A DNA stretch of 64,000 nt from Sedimentisphaerales bacterium (lineage in GTDB: Bacteria; Planctomycetota; Phycisphaerae; Sedimentisphaerales; Anaerobacaceae). The DNA lies in contig JAFGLV010000034.1 in assembly GCA_016927855.1 (NCBI GenBank), forward strand, positions 1 to 64,000, given 5' to 3'. Below are positions 1 through 8,520 of the stretch, in pieces; positions within the stretch are counted from its first letter, which is position 1, and each line of letters opens with the position of its first letter. Made by a program: the position numbers and the translations under genes. Under the pieces are notes generated by a model, which did no database searches, was not told the origin of the DNA, and was given only the letters and a program-made list of their open reading frames with translations.

Positions 1-1430
1 GTGAACTTTCGCAGTTTTTGAAGGGGTAATGTGGATGTGGTATCAAGAGAAGCATACCAACCTTCCGATGGGTGTTTTGGCAGACATCCGACAAGGAGGT
101 TGGTATGGATACGACATCTACAGTATCGGCGTGGCCCCACCTGATTCAACAGTTTTTCCCTGTGTTCACCGCTCCGGGCGCCGAGATCTTCCTGTCGCTG
201 GTGACGGGGTGGGTCCTGTGTACAGGTCGGCACACGATCACCGGCATCCTGTCCTTCGCCGATCCGGTGGGCCGGCACGCCCACGATGCCTTCCATCGCT
301 TTCTGCCCGACGCACGCTGGGAGATGGACGCCCTGTGGCAACGGCTGACGGTCCTGCTGGTCAAAACCTTCGCGGCCTCCGGCGTGATCGAACTGGACTT
401 GGACGACACGCTCTTTCACCGCTGTGGCCGCCACGTGTGTGGAGCCGGCTGGTGGCGCGACGCCGTTCGCTCCACGCGGAACCGGATCGTCTACGCCTGG
501 GGATTGAATCTGGTGGTCCTGACGTTGCGGGTCAATCCCCCGTGGGGCGGCGAACCGCTGGGATTGCCGATCCTGATGCGGCTGCATCGCAAGGGCGGCG
601 CTTCGCTGATCGATCTGGCCGAGGCAATGCTGGGGCAACTGGCCGGCTGGCTGCCGGAAAGGGCCTTTCGTGTGCATGCCGACGGGTTCTACGCGCCTTT
701 GGCTGGCCGATCCTTGGTCCGGCTTCACCTGATCAGCCGGATGCGCCGGGATGCGGTGCTCTACGCGCCGCTGGCGGCGACCCGGGGCCAGAAGAAACGT
801 GGCCGTCCTCGCACCAAAGGCCCTCGACTTTCGACGCCCGAGCAGATGGCGCGCCGCGTCCGCGCGTGGAAGTCGGTCACCACGACCGAACGAGGCAAGA
901 CCAGGAAGCGTCTGGTCTACGCCAAGCCGGTGGTGTGGTATCGCGTCTCGAAGACGCCGGTGTTGCTGGTGATCAGTCGGGACCCCGCAGGCAACGAGCG
1001 GGACGACTTCTTCTTCAGCACCGATCTGTCGTTGACCCCGGCTCAGGTCATCGGCGGATTCGCCGGCCGCTGGAGCATCGAGGATACCTTCAAGAACACC
1101 AAACAATTCCTGGGAGGCCAGGAGCCTCAGACCTGGAAGGGACAAGGCCCCGAGCGGGCCGCGATGCTGAGCCTGTGGCTGGGTTCGGCGGTCTGGTTGT
1201 GGTACCTGTGTCAGAAGGGACCGGCGCGCAAGTTCGCGAGGGTCCCCTGGTATCCGCAGAAGGAACACCCCAGTTTCCAAGACGCGTTGGCCCGTCTTCG
1301 ACGTCACCTGTGGGGCCAACGAATAATATCGATGTTCGGCAAACGATCCGGACACGACAAAAATCTCGATGTCCTATTGGAAGCCCTCGCCAGGGCGGCA
1401 TAGAGCATCATGAAAAATGCGAAAGTCCAC
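1..1430. mobile_element. IS4-superfamily insertion sequence
   Basis: Imperfect terminal inverted repeats bracket a single transposase gene. Bases 1-20 match the reverse complement of 1411-1430 at 16 of 20 positions, sharing GTG.ACTTTCGCA and a following T run. The element is therefore about 1.43 kb and nearly complete. Its left end coincides with the window edge, so a target-site duplication cannot be tested, and a few outer bases may be missing. The transposase frame is intact, so the copy could be active. Confidence 0.85.
105..1403 (+). CDS. IS4-superfamily DDE transposase
   Basis: A 432-residue transposase that catalyses cut-and-paste movement of the surrounding element. ATG 105 is chosen because a perfect AAGGAGGT lies at 93-100; the frame stays open further upstream without a comparable site. 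The likely catalytic acids are one of Asp98/100/101 in the ELDLDDTLF strand, Asp193 in HADGFYA and Glu326 in GRWSIEDTF. The last sits in the IS4-type signature in which Arg, Glu and Lys are spaced along one helix (RW.IE..F...K). A basic linker, KKRGRPRTKG, precedes the last third. The frame is intact and full length for the family, and the right inverted repeat starts 8 bases after the stop. Confidence 0.9.
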   Translation: MDTTSTVSAWPHLIQQFFPVFTAPGAEIFLSLVTGWVLCTGRHTITGILSFADPVGRHAHDAFHRFLPDARWEMDALWQRLTVLLVKTFAASGVIELDLDDTLFHRCGRHVCGAGWWRDAVRSTRNRIVYAWGLNLVVLTLRVNPPWGGEPLGLPILMRLHRKGGASLIDLAEAMLGQLAGWLPERAFRVHADGFYAPLAGRSLVRLHLISRMRRDAVLYAPLAATRGQKKRGRPRTKGPRLSTPEQMARRVRAWKSVTTTERGKTRKRLVYAKPVVWYRVSKTPVLLVISRDPAGNERDDFFFSTDLSLTPAQVIGGFAGRWSIEDTFKNTKQFLGGQEPQTWKGQGPERAAMLSLWLGSAVWLWYLCQKGPARKFARVPWYPQKEHPSFQDALARLRRHLWGQRIISMFGKRSGHDKNLDVLLEALARAA

Positions 1431-1507
1431 CGTCAATGAACTCCTCGATAGATCGGGTTGAGTGGCCAACGGTCCAGATGGTAACCGGTTCGCTGTGCAT
1501 CTGCGTC

Positions 1508-1966
1508 TCACGTCCATACGGCGTTGCACTTGCGGCAGATAGCCTTGGTGAAGAGGAAGTTGCCGCCTTTGGGCCTGGCGCTGCCGCACTGGGGACAGAT
1601 GACCCGGAAATGTTCTCGCGCCTGCCGCGTTCCCAACGCGAAGAACATCGGAAACAGCGGCACGCCCTGCAGCGCCATGAGTACGCCCGCGACGACGAAC
1701 CCCGGCTCCTCCTGGACGCGGGCAAAGGCCCCGAGAGCAGCAAGCGTCAGGATGACGCCGCCGACCAGGCCGAGCAGCCGGCCCCATTGCCAGGCCAGAC
1801 GCTGTCCGGCGAGAATGCCGATCAGGATCAGCAGCGCCACCGCAACCGGCAAAACAATGCTGAAGATCGAGACGTTACCCGCGAGAAAGAGCAGCACGCC
1901 CATGAACAGCCGCGCGAACACCATGACACCCACCGAAATCGCCGCAATCAAAATTGATGCGTTCAT
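1508..1966 (-). CDS. membrane protein with C-terminal zinc ribbon
   Basis: A 152-residue protein with about four hydrophobic segments in the first 110 residues. The C-terminal tail carries two CxxC knuckles (CPQCGSARPKGGNFLF and then CRKCNAVW), a rubredoxin-like zinc ribbon facing the cytoplasm or periplasm. The start at 1966 is preceded by GAGAGGG; the frame is open for 19 more codons but has no better site. No specific function is known; comparable proteins are annotated as hypothetical. It converges with the insertion sequence, whose right end lies 78 bases beyond its stop. Confidence 0.7.
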   Translation of the reverse strand: MNASILIAAISVGVMVFARLFMGVLLFLAGNVSIFSIVLPVAVALLILIGILAGQRLAWQWGRLLGLVGGVILTLAALGAFARVQEEPGFVVAGVLMALQGVPLFPMFFALGTRQAREHFRVICPQCGSARPKGGNFLFTKAICRKCNAVWT

Positions 1967-2056
1967 CCTATGCCCTCTCTCTATTGGACCTGTCTGGAAC
2001 ACGTGTTGTCGTCTGATCGTCACCCGGCCGTATCACTCTCCATCGGCGTTGGCTTC

Positions 2057-2956
2057 TCATCTCTCCGATCCTCCCTGTTCCGGATTGTCCTTCGTGCAAC
2101 CTCCGGTGTCGAATCCACCGGTGGTCACGCCTTCGGTCCGTGCGTCTTTTGCACGGGTCTCTGCGCGCGCCCCCGCCAGCGCCACGGCCCTGAGTTTCCT
2201 TCGCTTCCTGAGAAAAAGCAGCGCGCCAAGGGGGAAGGCGAAACTTATCGTCCAGGGGCTATATGGCCCCGAGCGACCGAAGCCGGCCCCCAGAACCAGG
2301 ACGGAGAGAGATTTGTAGCCCAGTTGGCCGGTGGTCCAATTCAGGGTCACCGTGCCGATTCCCGTCAGAATGAACAGAAGCCACAGCCACTTGCGTTTGA
2401 TACGCGTGCGGACACACTGGACCAAGGCGTAGAGAACAAGAACGGACACGCCAAACGCAGCGAGTAAGACCCCATGGTGCGCAGCAGTCTTACCCTTGAC
2501 TGTGAACCTGTTGATCTCTGCTAGAGAGGCCGGCAACCTCTGCAAGTGGAAGCCAGCGACTTGACCCCTGCCGGCCTCAGTGACAACGACCAACCCAGCG
2601 ACATACCACGACCCGGGAAACTCCAACTGGTACGTCAGATCCGAGCGACGCCGAGTGCTCGTGGACAGGATGGTACAGCCGACCAGTTCCAGCGAGCGGA
2701 TCGGAGCATGGTCAATGTGGTCGTAGAGTTGTCTCAGTGGTATCTCGGGCGTATCACCCAAGACATCGTTATCCATCCTCTCAATGACGAATCCGTAGTC
2801 TTCTCGGAGCAGCGCGGCGATCACCTCCCGCGCCAACGCATCATCTTCGCGGGGAGTGATCCACTCTCGTATGCCCTTCGTACCGCAACCGGCCACGGCC
2901 AACAAGAGAAGACACAAGATCGGCCTTCTGCCTATCGGCACGTCCACAACACGCAT
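2057..2956 (-). CDS. putative lipoprotein with C-terminal membrane segments
   Basis: A 299-residue protein whose N-terminus has a lipobox (LLLAVAGC, acylated Cys24), so the mature chain is probably membrane anchored. A soluble region of about 140 residues follows. Next come two or three hydrophobic segments (roughly residues 160-250, including LWLLFILTGIGTVTLNW) and a basic, low-complexity tail. GGAGGAAGCC lies directly before the ATG. I do not recognise the family. A lipobox combined with internal membrane helices is unusual; either the lipobox is fortuitous or the protein is anchored twice. Confidence 0.6.
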   Translation of the reverse strand: MRVVDVPIGRRPILCLLLLAVAGCGTKGIREWITPREDDALAREVIAALLREDYGFVIERMDNDVLGDTPEIPLRQLYDHIDHAPIRSLELVGCTILSTSTRRRSDLTYQLEFPGSWYVAGLVVVTEAGRGQVAGFHLQRLPASLAEINRFTVKGKTAAHHGVLLAAFGVSVLVLYALVQCVRTRIKRKWLWLLFILTGIGTVTLNWTTGQLGYKSLSVLVLGAGFGRSGPYSPWTISFAFPLGALLFLRKRRKLRAVALAGARAETRAKDARTEGVTTGGFDTGGCTKDNPEQGGSER

Positions 2957-3119
2957 GGCTTCCTCCGCGTCACCCTCATTTTCAGCAGCATTTCCTGCGC
3001 GGCCACGCTGGCCAGAGGTACCGCGCCCAACTCACCATCCCTGTCTGACAGAGACCATCATCGCGGGCCCAAGCCTGCGGGGCAAGCGCAAAATGTCACA
3101 TTGTTGGGAGGCGCAGACA

Positions 3120-3485
3120 TCACCCGCCGACACGTTTGACGATGTAGCCGGCTTGGATGAGTTCGGCGACCAGGAGGTCGCGGTGATCGCCCTGGATTTC
3201 GATGACGCGGGCCTTGACGGTGCCGCCAGCACCGCACTTCTGCTTGAGCCGGGTGGCAAGTCTCGCCAAGTCATCATGCCCCAGAGGAACGCCGGTAATT
3301 ACCGTCACAGCTTTACCCTTGCGTCCCTTGGTCTGGCGCGAGATCCGCACGATACCGTCGCCGGGCGCGATAGCCTGGGTTCTGCCCTTGCGACACACAC
3401 ACTGGGCTACCGGCTGTCCACACGCCGGACACATCCGGCCGTGCTCAGTCGAGTAAACGCGACCACCGCGGCCGGTCCGCTTCAT
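3120..3485 (-). CDS. yciH: SUI1/eIF1-family translation factor
   Basis: A 121-residue bacterial relative of eukaryotic/archaeal eIF1, which monitors start-codon and initiator-tRNA selection on the small ribosomal subunit. The N-terminal 45 residues hold a Cys-rich stretch (CPACGQPVAQCVC). The SUI1 fold follows, with the typical GRKGKAVTVITGVPL strand and the helix of KQKCGAGGTVK, then IEIQGDHRDLLVAELIQAGY. ATG 3485 is chosen because GGAAAGGCGGGAGA precedes it. The role of YciH in bacteria is not essential and only partly understood. The gene lies 52 bases from the end of the next zinc-finger gene, on the same strand. Confidence 0.88.
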   Translation of the reverse strand: MKRTGRGGRVYSTEHGRMCPACGQPVAQCVCRKGRTQAIAPGDGIVRISRQTKGRKGKAVTVITGVPLGHDDLARLATRLKQKCGAGGTVKARVIEIQGDHRDLLVAELIQAGYIVKRVGG

Positions 3486-3537
3486 TCTCCCGCCTTTCCT
3501 TGGACCCTCAGTGAACCGGCTTGCCCACAACGGGGGG

Positions 3538-4065
3538 CTAAAACGCTCTACACCTCTGTATGGCGGGGATGTAGTAGCTGGGGCAGATGAATCGGAACAT
3601 GTGCGCGATCCTCTGGGCTCTCTGGAGCTTCTGCTCGTTCTCCTGGGTCATTCGGGCCAGCTCGTCGCCAAAGACGTCCTCGAAGTATTGCTCGGCCGCT
3701 CTTTGCCGATCCTCCCTGGTCTCATATTGGGTACGAATCTGGCCCAGCTCCCCGTAGTCCAGCCAGAATCCTCTGCAGGCCGGACATTCATCGACCTCGA
3801 CCTCGTGCTTGACGCTCATGAAGTGCTTGAGCATCGGCTGGCTCCCGCACTTTGGGCAGAGGCGCTGCTGCTTGTGGTCGACCACGACGCCTGGAGCCCT
3901 GGGGATATCGAGCAACTTCTCCCCGGCCGATTCATGCTTCTCATCGACCTTCTCGAGCTCATAGTTGTCGAACCAGATGCCGCCACAACCGTTCTCACAC
4001 ACGTCCACGACGATGTCTCCGACATCCATTGGCCGCAGTTGTCTACTACAAGCAGGACACTCCAT
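3538..4065 (-). CDS. TFIIB-type zinc-finger protein (two zf-TFIIB ribbons)
   Basis: A 175-residue soluble protein with two copies of the zf-TFIIB-like ribbon. The first starts at Met1 (CPACSRQL ... CENGCGGIWFDNYEL) and the second at about residue 69 (CPKCGSQPM ... CPACRGFWLDYGEL). Both end in the diagnostic W(F/L)D-x-x-E-L helix. A charged helical tail (TREDRQRAAEQYFEDVF) may oligomerise. The start is supported by AGGAGG a few bases upstream. Family members are common in bacteria, have no established reaction and are presumed to bind nucleic acid or protein. Confidence 0.75.
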   Translation of the reverse strand: MECPACSRQLRPMDVGDIVVDVCENGCGGIWFDNYELEKVDEKHESAGEKLLDIPRAPGVVVDHKQQRLCPKCGSQPMLKHFMSVKHEVEVDECPACRGFWLDYGELGQIRTQYETREDRQRAAEQYFEDVFGDELARMTQENEQKLQRAQRIAHMFRFICPSYYIPAIQRCRAF

Positions 4066-4186
4066 GATCTTTGCCTCCTATGCAGACTGTATCGTCGTCC
4101 GTTACCGCAAATGCAGCGCCTTCTTATACCGGCGTGCGAGCTCCTGTTCGTCAGGACCTACCGGTAAGCACAGAAAGCTCGCCGGA

Positions 4187-4411
4187 TCAGCGGTTCGACC
4201 ATTTGATCTGGAACTCGATCTCCTCGTCGTCGCCTTCGCGCTCGTGCTCCAGGTTGAATTCGGCGCGCACCGGCACGTAGATGCGCTCGCCGGCAATCTG
4301 AATTTCGAACTTCTCGCCCTGCTCCAGCGCGTCGGCCAGCCGCCGCAGCTTCGCGACGAACTCCGCCGTCGAATACACCTTTTCAACATCACGTTCCGGC
4401 TTCTTTCCCAT
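4187..4411 (-). CDS. amphi-Trp domain protein
   Basis: A 74-residue acidic protein. The residues from KVYSTAEFVAKLRRLADALEQGE through FEIQIAGERIYVPVRAEFNLEHE to the terminal EIEFQIKW match the amphi-Trp domain. This is a small amphipathic-helix-plus-sheet module with a conserved tryptophan near the end, and its function is unknown. ATG 4411 is chosen because GAGGGGACAC precedes it directly; the frame continues five codons upstream to a TTG. It is probably expressed alone. Confidence 0.75.
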   Translation of the reverse strand: MGKKPERDVEKVYSTAEFVAKLRRLADALEQGEKFEIQIAGERIYVPVRAEFNLEHEREGDDEEIEFQIKWSNR

Positions 4412-4595
4412 GTGTCCCCTCGACAATCTCGACCTTGATCCATTCGCAGCCGACCACAGCGTCGGCCACTTCTAACGCCATGATACCGACAACCACCCAT
4501 CCGATCCAGGAGCATTCCCATCATGACACCCGCAGTCTCCGTCCTGCGGTCACAGAACAGCATCGAAGACGTCCGTGATCGCCAGAATCAAAGTC

Positions 4596-6053
4596 CTAAC
4601 TCTCGAAGTACACATCGCCTTTGACGAGTGCGACCCTCAGGTCAGAATAGGCCAGTTCGCGCGTTCCGCAGTCTCTCCGCGCGCAGAGCGCCGCGGCGGT
4701 GCCGGCGCCCTGGCCCTGGCCCATGCAGCAGACGGTGTTCCGCGTGGACATGTGTGCTTCGTGGTCTGACGTAATCAGCATGCCGGCAGCGAGCAGGTTG
4801 TCGATACCCTTGACGCGCAAGGCCTGGTACGGAATGCCATAGGTGCCGCCGTCCTTGATCTGGAGGCGCGGTGCGGAATCGTGGAAGCCGTAGACCATAA
4901 TCTCATCGTCGAAATGCCGGCCTTCGAGCACATCGCTGAGCGTGATATCGTAGTCGCACTCGATCAGGCGGCCGCGCCGAATGCAGAGCTTCGGGCTCGT
5001 TCGCGCCATGAACGCCTTTTCACAGCCGGGCACGTATTGGCGGAACAGCTCGACCGCCCTGGCCATCCGCCGCCGGATCTCCGGTTCCGCCTTGGCTACC
5101 GCATCCCGGTCCGTCGGGCTGACGGGCAACCTGAAGTTGCACTTGATGAACATGAGGTAATTGTCGTGCACCGTCGTCGTGATCATGCTCATGCCGATGG
5201 CGCGCGCCGCTGCGGTCAGGCCCGGCACATTGAGTCGCTCGGCGCCGGCGCGGACGATTTGGTCAGGCTGACCGCTGCGCATCCCTCTGGCCAGTTGCCC
5301 AACGGCATTGTGGGACTTGAGGAACTCGTGGTAGGTGTCGATGCTGACGTTGCCGATCCCGACGCTGTTGCACACGTCGTAGTCGTTGGGCTCGGTGAAC
5401 TTCGCGCCGGCATGCGCGGCCAAGTCCCCATAGGCGGTGCAGTCCACGAAGCACTTCGCGTAAAACGCCTCCCGGCCTGAACGGCTCTCAGCGATCACGC
5501 CACGCAACCGCGACCCGTCCTTGATCGCACCGGCCACGAGCGTATTGACGAACACCTGGACACCCGCCTCCGCCAGCATCTCGAACGTCACGAGCTTGTA
5601 CAGCTCCGTGTCGATGGCCGTGCACATGCAATCGTAGTCGTAGCCCTGGGACATCTCGGCATGGCCGGATGTACCGCCGACCTTGGCGAGCCGCTCGATG
5701 ATCTCCTGTGCGATCCCGCGCACCACCTGGCGCTTCTCGACACCGGGGAAGGCCTTCCACAGGTTGTAGAAGCTGTGCAGCGCCGTACCGCCTTCAGTGG
5801 CAGTCCCGCCGGGGTAGCCTTTGACCTCGATCAGCGCGGTTCTCGCCCCCTGCCGAGCGGCCGCAGTCGCCGCGACGACGCCGGCCGTACCGCCGCCGGC
5901 CACGATCACGTCGAATCTCCGAATAGGCAACTTCTTGGCCGGTTCCTCATAGAGGTCCGGCGAAATAGACTGGCCCGGCGCTGGCGCACTCAGCACCGAA
6001 GCCGCACCGGCCCCCACCATCAACATTCGCCTTGAGAATTCCCGTCGATTCAC
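4596..6053 (-). CDS. Tat-exported FAD-dependent oxidoreductase
   Basis: A 485-residue flavoenzyme of the FAD_oxidored type. The N-terminus NRREFSRRMLMVGAGAASVL is a twin-arginine signal. The dinucleotide-binding motif DVIVAGGGTAGVVAATAAA follows at about residue 48, with GYPGGTATEGG after it. The C-terminal FAD segment DNLLAAGMLITSDHEAHMST is present, with CCMGQGQGAGTAAALC near residue 455. These enzymes are frequent in planctomycete and Verrucomicrobia sugar-degradation loci, but the substrate is unknown. A GTG start at 6053 is chosen because AAGGAG lies 6 bases before it. No gene partner overlaps it. Confidence 0.8.
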   Translation of the reverse strand: MNRREFSRRMLMVGAGAASVLSAPAPGQSISPDLYEEPAKKLPIRRFDVIVAGGGTAGVVAATAAARQGARTALIEVKGYPGGTATEGGTALHSFYNLWKAFPGVEKRQVVRGIAQEIIERLAKVGGTSGHAEMSQGYDYDCMCTAIDTELYKLVTFEMLAEAGVQVFVNTLVAGAIKDGSRLRGVIAESRSGREAFYAKCFVDCTAYGDLAAHAGAKFTEPNDYDVCNSVGIGNVSIDTYHEFLKSHNAVGQLARGMRSGQPDQIVRAGAERLNVPGLTAAARAIGMSMITTTVHDNYLMFIKCNFRLPVSPTDRDAVAKAEPEIRRRMARAVELFRQYVPGCEKAFMARTSPKLCIRRGRLIECDYDITLSDVLEGRHFDDEIMVYGFHDSAPRLQIKDGGTYGIPYQALRVKGIDNLLAAGMLITSDHEAHMSTRNTVCCMGQGQGAGTAAALCARRDCGTRELAYSDLRVALVKGDVYFES

Positions 6054-6182
6054 ATTTGTCTCCTTTCAGCCATAAAGCTTCACCGATGGGCACATGTTTG
6101 CTGCCATCCTGTGATCATCACTCAGAACCAAGAGGCCATACAGACTGGGTGCCATCGTGGGTCGTCATCTTCGGTCCAACCT

Positions 6183-6818
6183 CTAATCACCTTGGGGACT
6201 TCCTGCCACAGCCGATGGCTCCGGCGTGTCGCGGTCGTCCTCCGGCGCTCTTGCGTCGATTCGACCCATTCGTGCGGCCCTCAGACGTGCTAGGACAAAC
6301 AACCCCGCGCTCAGGAATAGCAGGGTTGTAGCCAACCAAAAGTCGAACTGATTTCGGCAGCCCCACCACTGCGACCAGATCAATAGGCTGGATATCAAAG
6401 TGCAAGGTGCCATCGTCGCTGCGAGTATCAGACCGGAGATAACGCGCTCATAGCGCGCCGCGTAGGCATTGTCCTTCCTTCGCAGGCTCCTAACGGCGCG
6501 TTGCGAAACCGCTGGATCATAGTTGATGGTCTCTTCCCACGTTTCCCCGTAGAAACGTCTGTAGATCCACTTTACCACTCTTCCTGGCTTGAGGACCGGA
6601 GCCGTAGTCACGAACCTGAAAATGCTGAAGACGTCTTGTAGAACATTGCCTACTACGTACGCCACACCCGCCGCCAAGAGGTAGAACACAAATGCCAGGT
6701 CCCCGTTGGGCAATTGATCGAAGCGATATAGAAAGCTCGTGAGAACCATACCGCCTCCAACGACATAGGTTAGATCTCGCACCACGAATTCGCGAACGTT
6801 CTTCGGTAGTTCTCCCAT
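6183..6818 (-). CDS. hypothetical membrane protein
   Basis: A 211-residue protein with four predicted membrane segments in two pairs: around residues 20-75, including LAFVFYLLAAGVAYVVG, and around 140-195, including LATTLLFLSAGLFVLA. A polar loop between them contains a YDPAVSQRAVRSLRRK helix, and the C-terminus is charged. ATG 6818 is preferred over an in-frame TTG nine codons upstream, though neither has a strong ribosome-binding site. Base composition is slightly more AT-rich than its neighbours. I do not recognise the family. Confidence 0.5.
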   Translation of the reverse strand: MGELPKNVREFVVRDLTYVVGGGMVLTSFLYRFDQLPNGDLAFVFYLLAAGVAYVVGNVLQDVFSIFRFVTTAPVLKPGRVVKWIYRRFYGETWEETINYDPAVSQRAVRSLRRKDNAYAARYERVISGLILAATMAPCTLISSLLIWSQWWGCRNQFDFWLATTLLFLSAGLFVLARLRAARMGRIDARAPEDDRDTPEPSAVAGSPQGD

Positions 6819-7243
6819 GATGATAGCCGTCCAATCTCGGTTCAATCAGTACGCATTTCATCAGGCCATGCCTATGCCAGTTACACATTCTCGTCTTGAC
6901 TGCGCCCAGAAGCAAACCAATTATAGCCAGAGTCCGTCGTGGTGTCTGTGCAGATCTCCGGGCCGCCGAATCCTGCTTCATGTACAGCTCTGGAGGGCAC
7001 GTTCCCTTGTCATTCCCGCAAAGGCGGGAATCCAGAGAGCTTCGATAGGTTCGTGGACTCCTGCCTTCGCAGGAGTGACAGAACCGGCGTGTCAGGCCGG
7101 AATCCGCAACTGCCATGATATTCTCACAGACACCCGTCGTGCAGTGGTACCTCTCAGAACAACCACAAGTGGTACCGGGATGTCTGCGCGATAGTCTCCT
7201 GCCTCGCACGGCCTTGCTCACAAGGTACTACGAGGCTACATCT
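6819..7243. other. intergenic region, no gene seen
   Basis: About 425 bases between the membrane protein and the MazEF pair. Apart from the twin hairpin repeat at 7012-7076 I see no coding frame with a ribosome-binding site and no RNA gene. The region upstream of 6819 on the minus strand is the presumed promoter area of the membrane protein, but no clear -35/-10 pair stands out. Confidence 0.5.
7012..7076. repeat. twin-hairpin REP-like repeat
   Basis: Two perfect palindromes lie about 25 bases apart. ATTCCCGC at 7012-7019 pairs with GCGGGAAT at 7024-7031, and ACTCCTGC at 7057-7064 pairs with GCAGGAGT at 7069-7076. Both have 8-bp stems and 4-base loops (AAAG and CTTC). This is the layout of the widespread intergenic repeat in which a CATTCCCGC-type and a GGACTCC-type hairpin sit as a pair, and is probably one of many copies in this genome. 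Confidence 0.75.
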
Positions 7244-7579
7244 TCAGTAGACGCAGGCATCCAGGATGGAGAGGACTTCTTCCAACACGGGCCGAGGGGC
7301 CTTGGCGATCCGCGTCGCGCGGCGGGCGTGGAAATCGATGGATTTGACCTGCTCGACCATCACAAAGCCTGTCACTTTCGGACATCCGGTCAACGCCACA
7401 TGAAAGGGAAAGCCCCGGTCGGTGGTCGTGATGGGGCACACGATGGCCAAGCCCGTGTGCTGGTTGAAGAGGTGGTGACTGACGACCAAGGCGGGCCGGC
7501 GGCCCTTCTGTTCGTGGCCGGATTGCGGGTCGAACGTCAAGACGACCAGATCACCTCTTTCAGGGACATACCGAGGCAT
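7244..7579 (-). CDS. mazF: MazF-family mRNA interferase toxin
   Basis: A 111-residue PemK/MazF-like endoribonuclease that would cleave mRNA when released from its antitoxin. It opens with RYVPERGDLVVLTFDPQSGHEQKGRRPALV, the usual MazF first strand and loop, with the conserved Arg and the G-RRPALVV strand. ITTTDRGFPFHV and the MVEQVKSIDFHARRA segment follow, as in the family. The start overlaps the antitoxin stop by one base (TAATG), so translation is coupled. Full length for MazF. Confidence 0.88.
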   Translation of the reverse strand: MPRYVPERGDLVVLTFDPQSGHEQKGRRPALVVSHHLFNQHTGLAIVCPITTTDRGFPFHVALTGCPKVTGFVMVEQVKSIDFHARRATRIAKAPRPVLEEVLSILDACVY

Positions 7580-7827
7580 TACCAAACCTCTCTACCCGCC
7601 GGCGGACCCCAGTCGAGTTCTTCGGCCTGATAGTCCTTCGGGATTCGCCCGACAAGGTCTTGCAGGTTGTGTTTGCCCCTCTGGCGCTTGACGGGAGCCA
7701 CCACGATCACACCATCGTGAACGGCGACATCGACCTCATCTCCCACAGTGATGTGCGCATCGGCCAGCATCTCCTTGCTCAATCGTAAACCTTGGCTGTT
7801 GCCCCATTTCTGTACTTTCGTCGTCAT
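7579..7827 (-). CDS. mazE: MazE-family antitoxin
   Basis: An 82-residue antitoxin with the SpoVT/AbrB-type DNA-binding fold: TTKVQKWGNSQGLRLSKEML, then VGDEVDVAVHDGVIVVAPVK. The C-terminus (IPKDYQAEELDWGPPAGREVW) is acidic and aromatic, as expected for a tail that occupies the toxin active site. The first gene of the pair presumably represses its own promoter together with the toxin. ATG 7827 matches the family start; five more codons are open upstream. Confidence 0.87.
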   Translation of the reverse strand: MTTKVQKWGNSQGLRLSKEMLADAHITVGDEVDVAVHDGVIVVAPVKRQRGKHNLQDLVGRIPKDYQAEELDWGPPAGREVW

Positions 7828-7902
7828 ATTCGATGCTCCCAAAGGCTATCCAAAGTATAGCCCGCGCGGCAGCCCAAGTCAACCATTTTCCTATCCGGTT
7901 TG

Positions 7903-8520
7903 TCAGTGCATCGGCAGGAAGACGAAGATGAGCACGTCCCAGACGGCGTGGCTGATCAGGCCGGGCCAGACCGAGCGGAACCGGTAGAACATCGCGCCCC
8001 AGAAGACGCCGCAGATGCCGGCCGCGGCCAGCAGCATGAGGTTGAACGACCAAAGGTGAACCAGCGTGTAGATCGCGCTGGCGAGGACCAGAGCGGCGAA
8101 GGGGCCGGACCTCTCGGAGAATCTCTCCTGCACGAAACCACGCCAGAAGATCTCCTCCGCCGGCCCGATCCAGGCCAATAGCAGTAGACCGATGATCCAC
8201 AACTGGCCCTGACTGCGCGTCTGATAGACCAGTCCCACCTGGTCCGAGGCAAAGGGCAGGATCGCGACAGCAATCTTGTGTCCGACGAAGAAAACCAGGT
8301 AGAGAGCCACCGCAGATGCCAAGCCAAGCGGGATGTACCACCAGCGGAAGGTATAGAGCGGTTTTGCGCGCTTGCGGTCTACTGCCAGAGCGCTAACCGC
8401 GAGGAATCCAGACGAGAAGGCCATCGCCGGCCAGAACGGGACCGCTTCCTTCGTCCAGGGCGAGAACATCACCAGCCACAGCCCCGCCGCCACGACGCTC
8501 AGTACCGCAGCCGCCTTCAC
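7903..8520 (-). CDS. CPBP-family intramembrane metalloprotease
   Basis: A 205-residue polytopic membrane protein of the CPBP (CAAX-protease/bacteriocin-processing) family. The motifs are in order: GPAEEIFWRGF (the paired Glu and Arg of motif 1), the HLWSFNLMLL histidine segment and SHAVWDVLIF. They lie on the last three of about six helices. I chose the GTG at 8520, which shares its G with the TAG stop of the upstream menA (TAGTG). This gives translational coupling and a normal length; the open frame further upstream lies wholly inside menA. Its substrate is unknown. Confidence 0.8.
   Translation of the reverse strand: MKAAAVLSVVAAGLWLVMFSPWTKEAVPFWPAMAFSSGFLAVSALAVDRKRAKPLYTFRWWYIPLGLASAVALYLVFFVGHKIAVAILPFASDQVGLVYQTRSQGQLWIIGLLLLAWIGPAEEIFWRGFVQERFSERSGPFAALVLASAIYTLVHLWSFNLMLLAAAGICGVFWGAMFYRFRSVWPGLISHAVWDVLIFVFLPMH

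Noticed and set aside
29-1957. A 642-codon frame over the transposase and beyond
   Set aside because: It runs in a shifted frame over the transposase and through antisense sequence of the zinc-ribbon gene; its composition is Arg/Pro/Gln-rich and no family is recognisable.
7736-8341. A 201-codon frame across mazE and the CPBP gene
   Set aside because: It is a frame-shifted shadow; the CPBP motifs and the TAGTG coupling fix the real frame.
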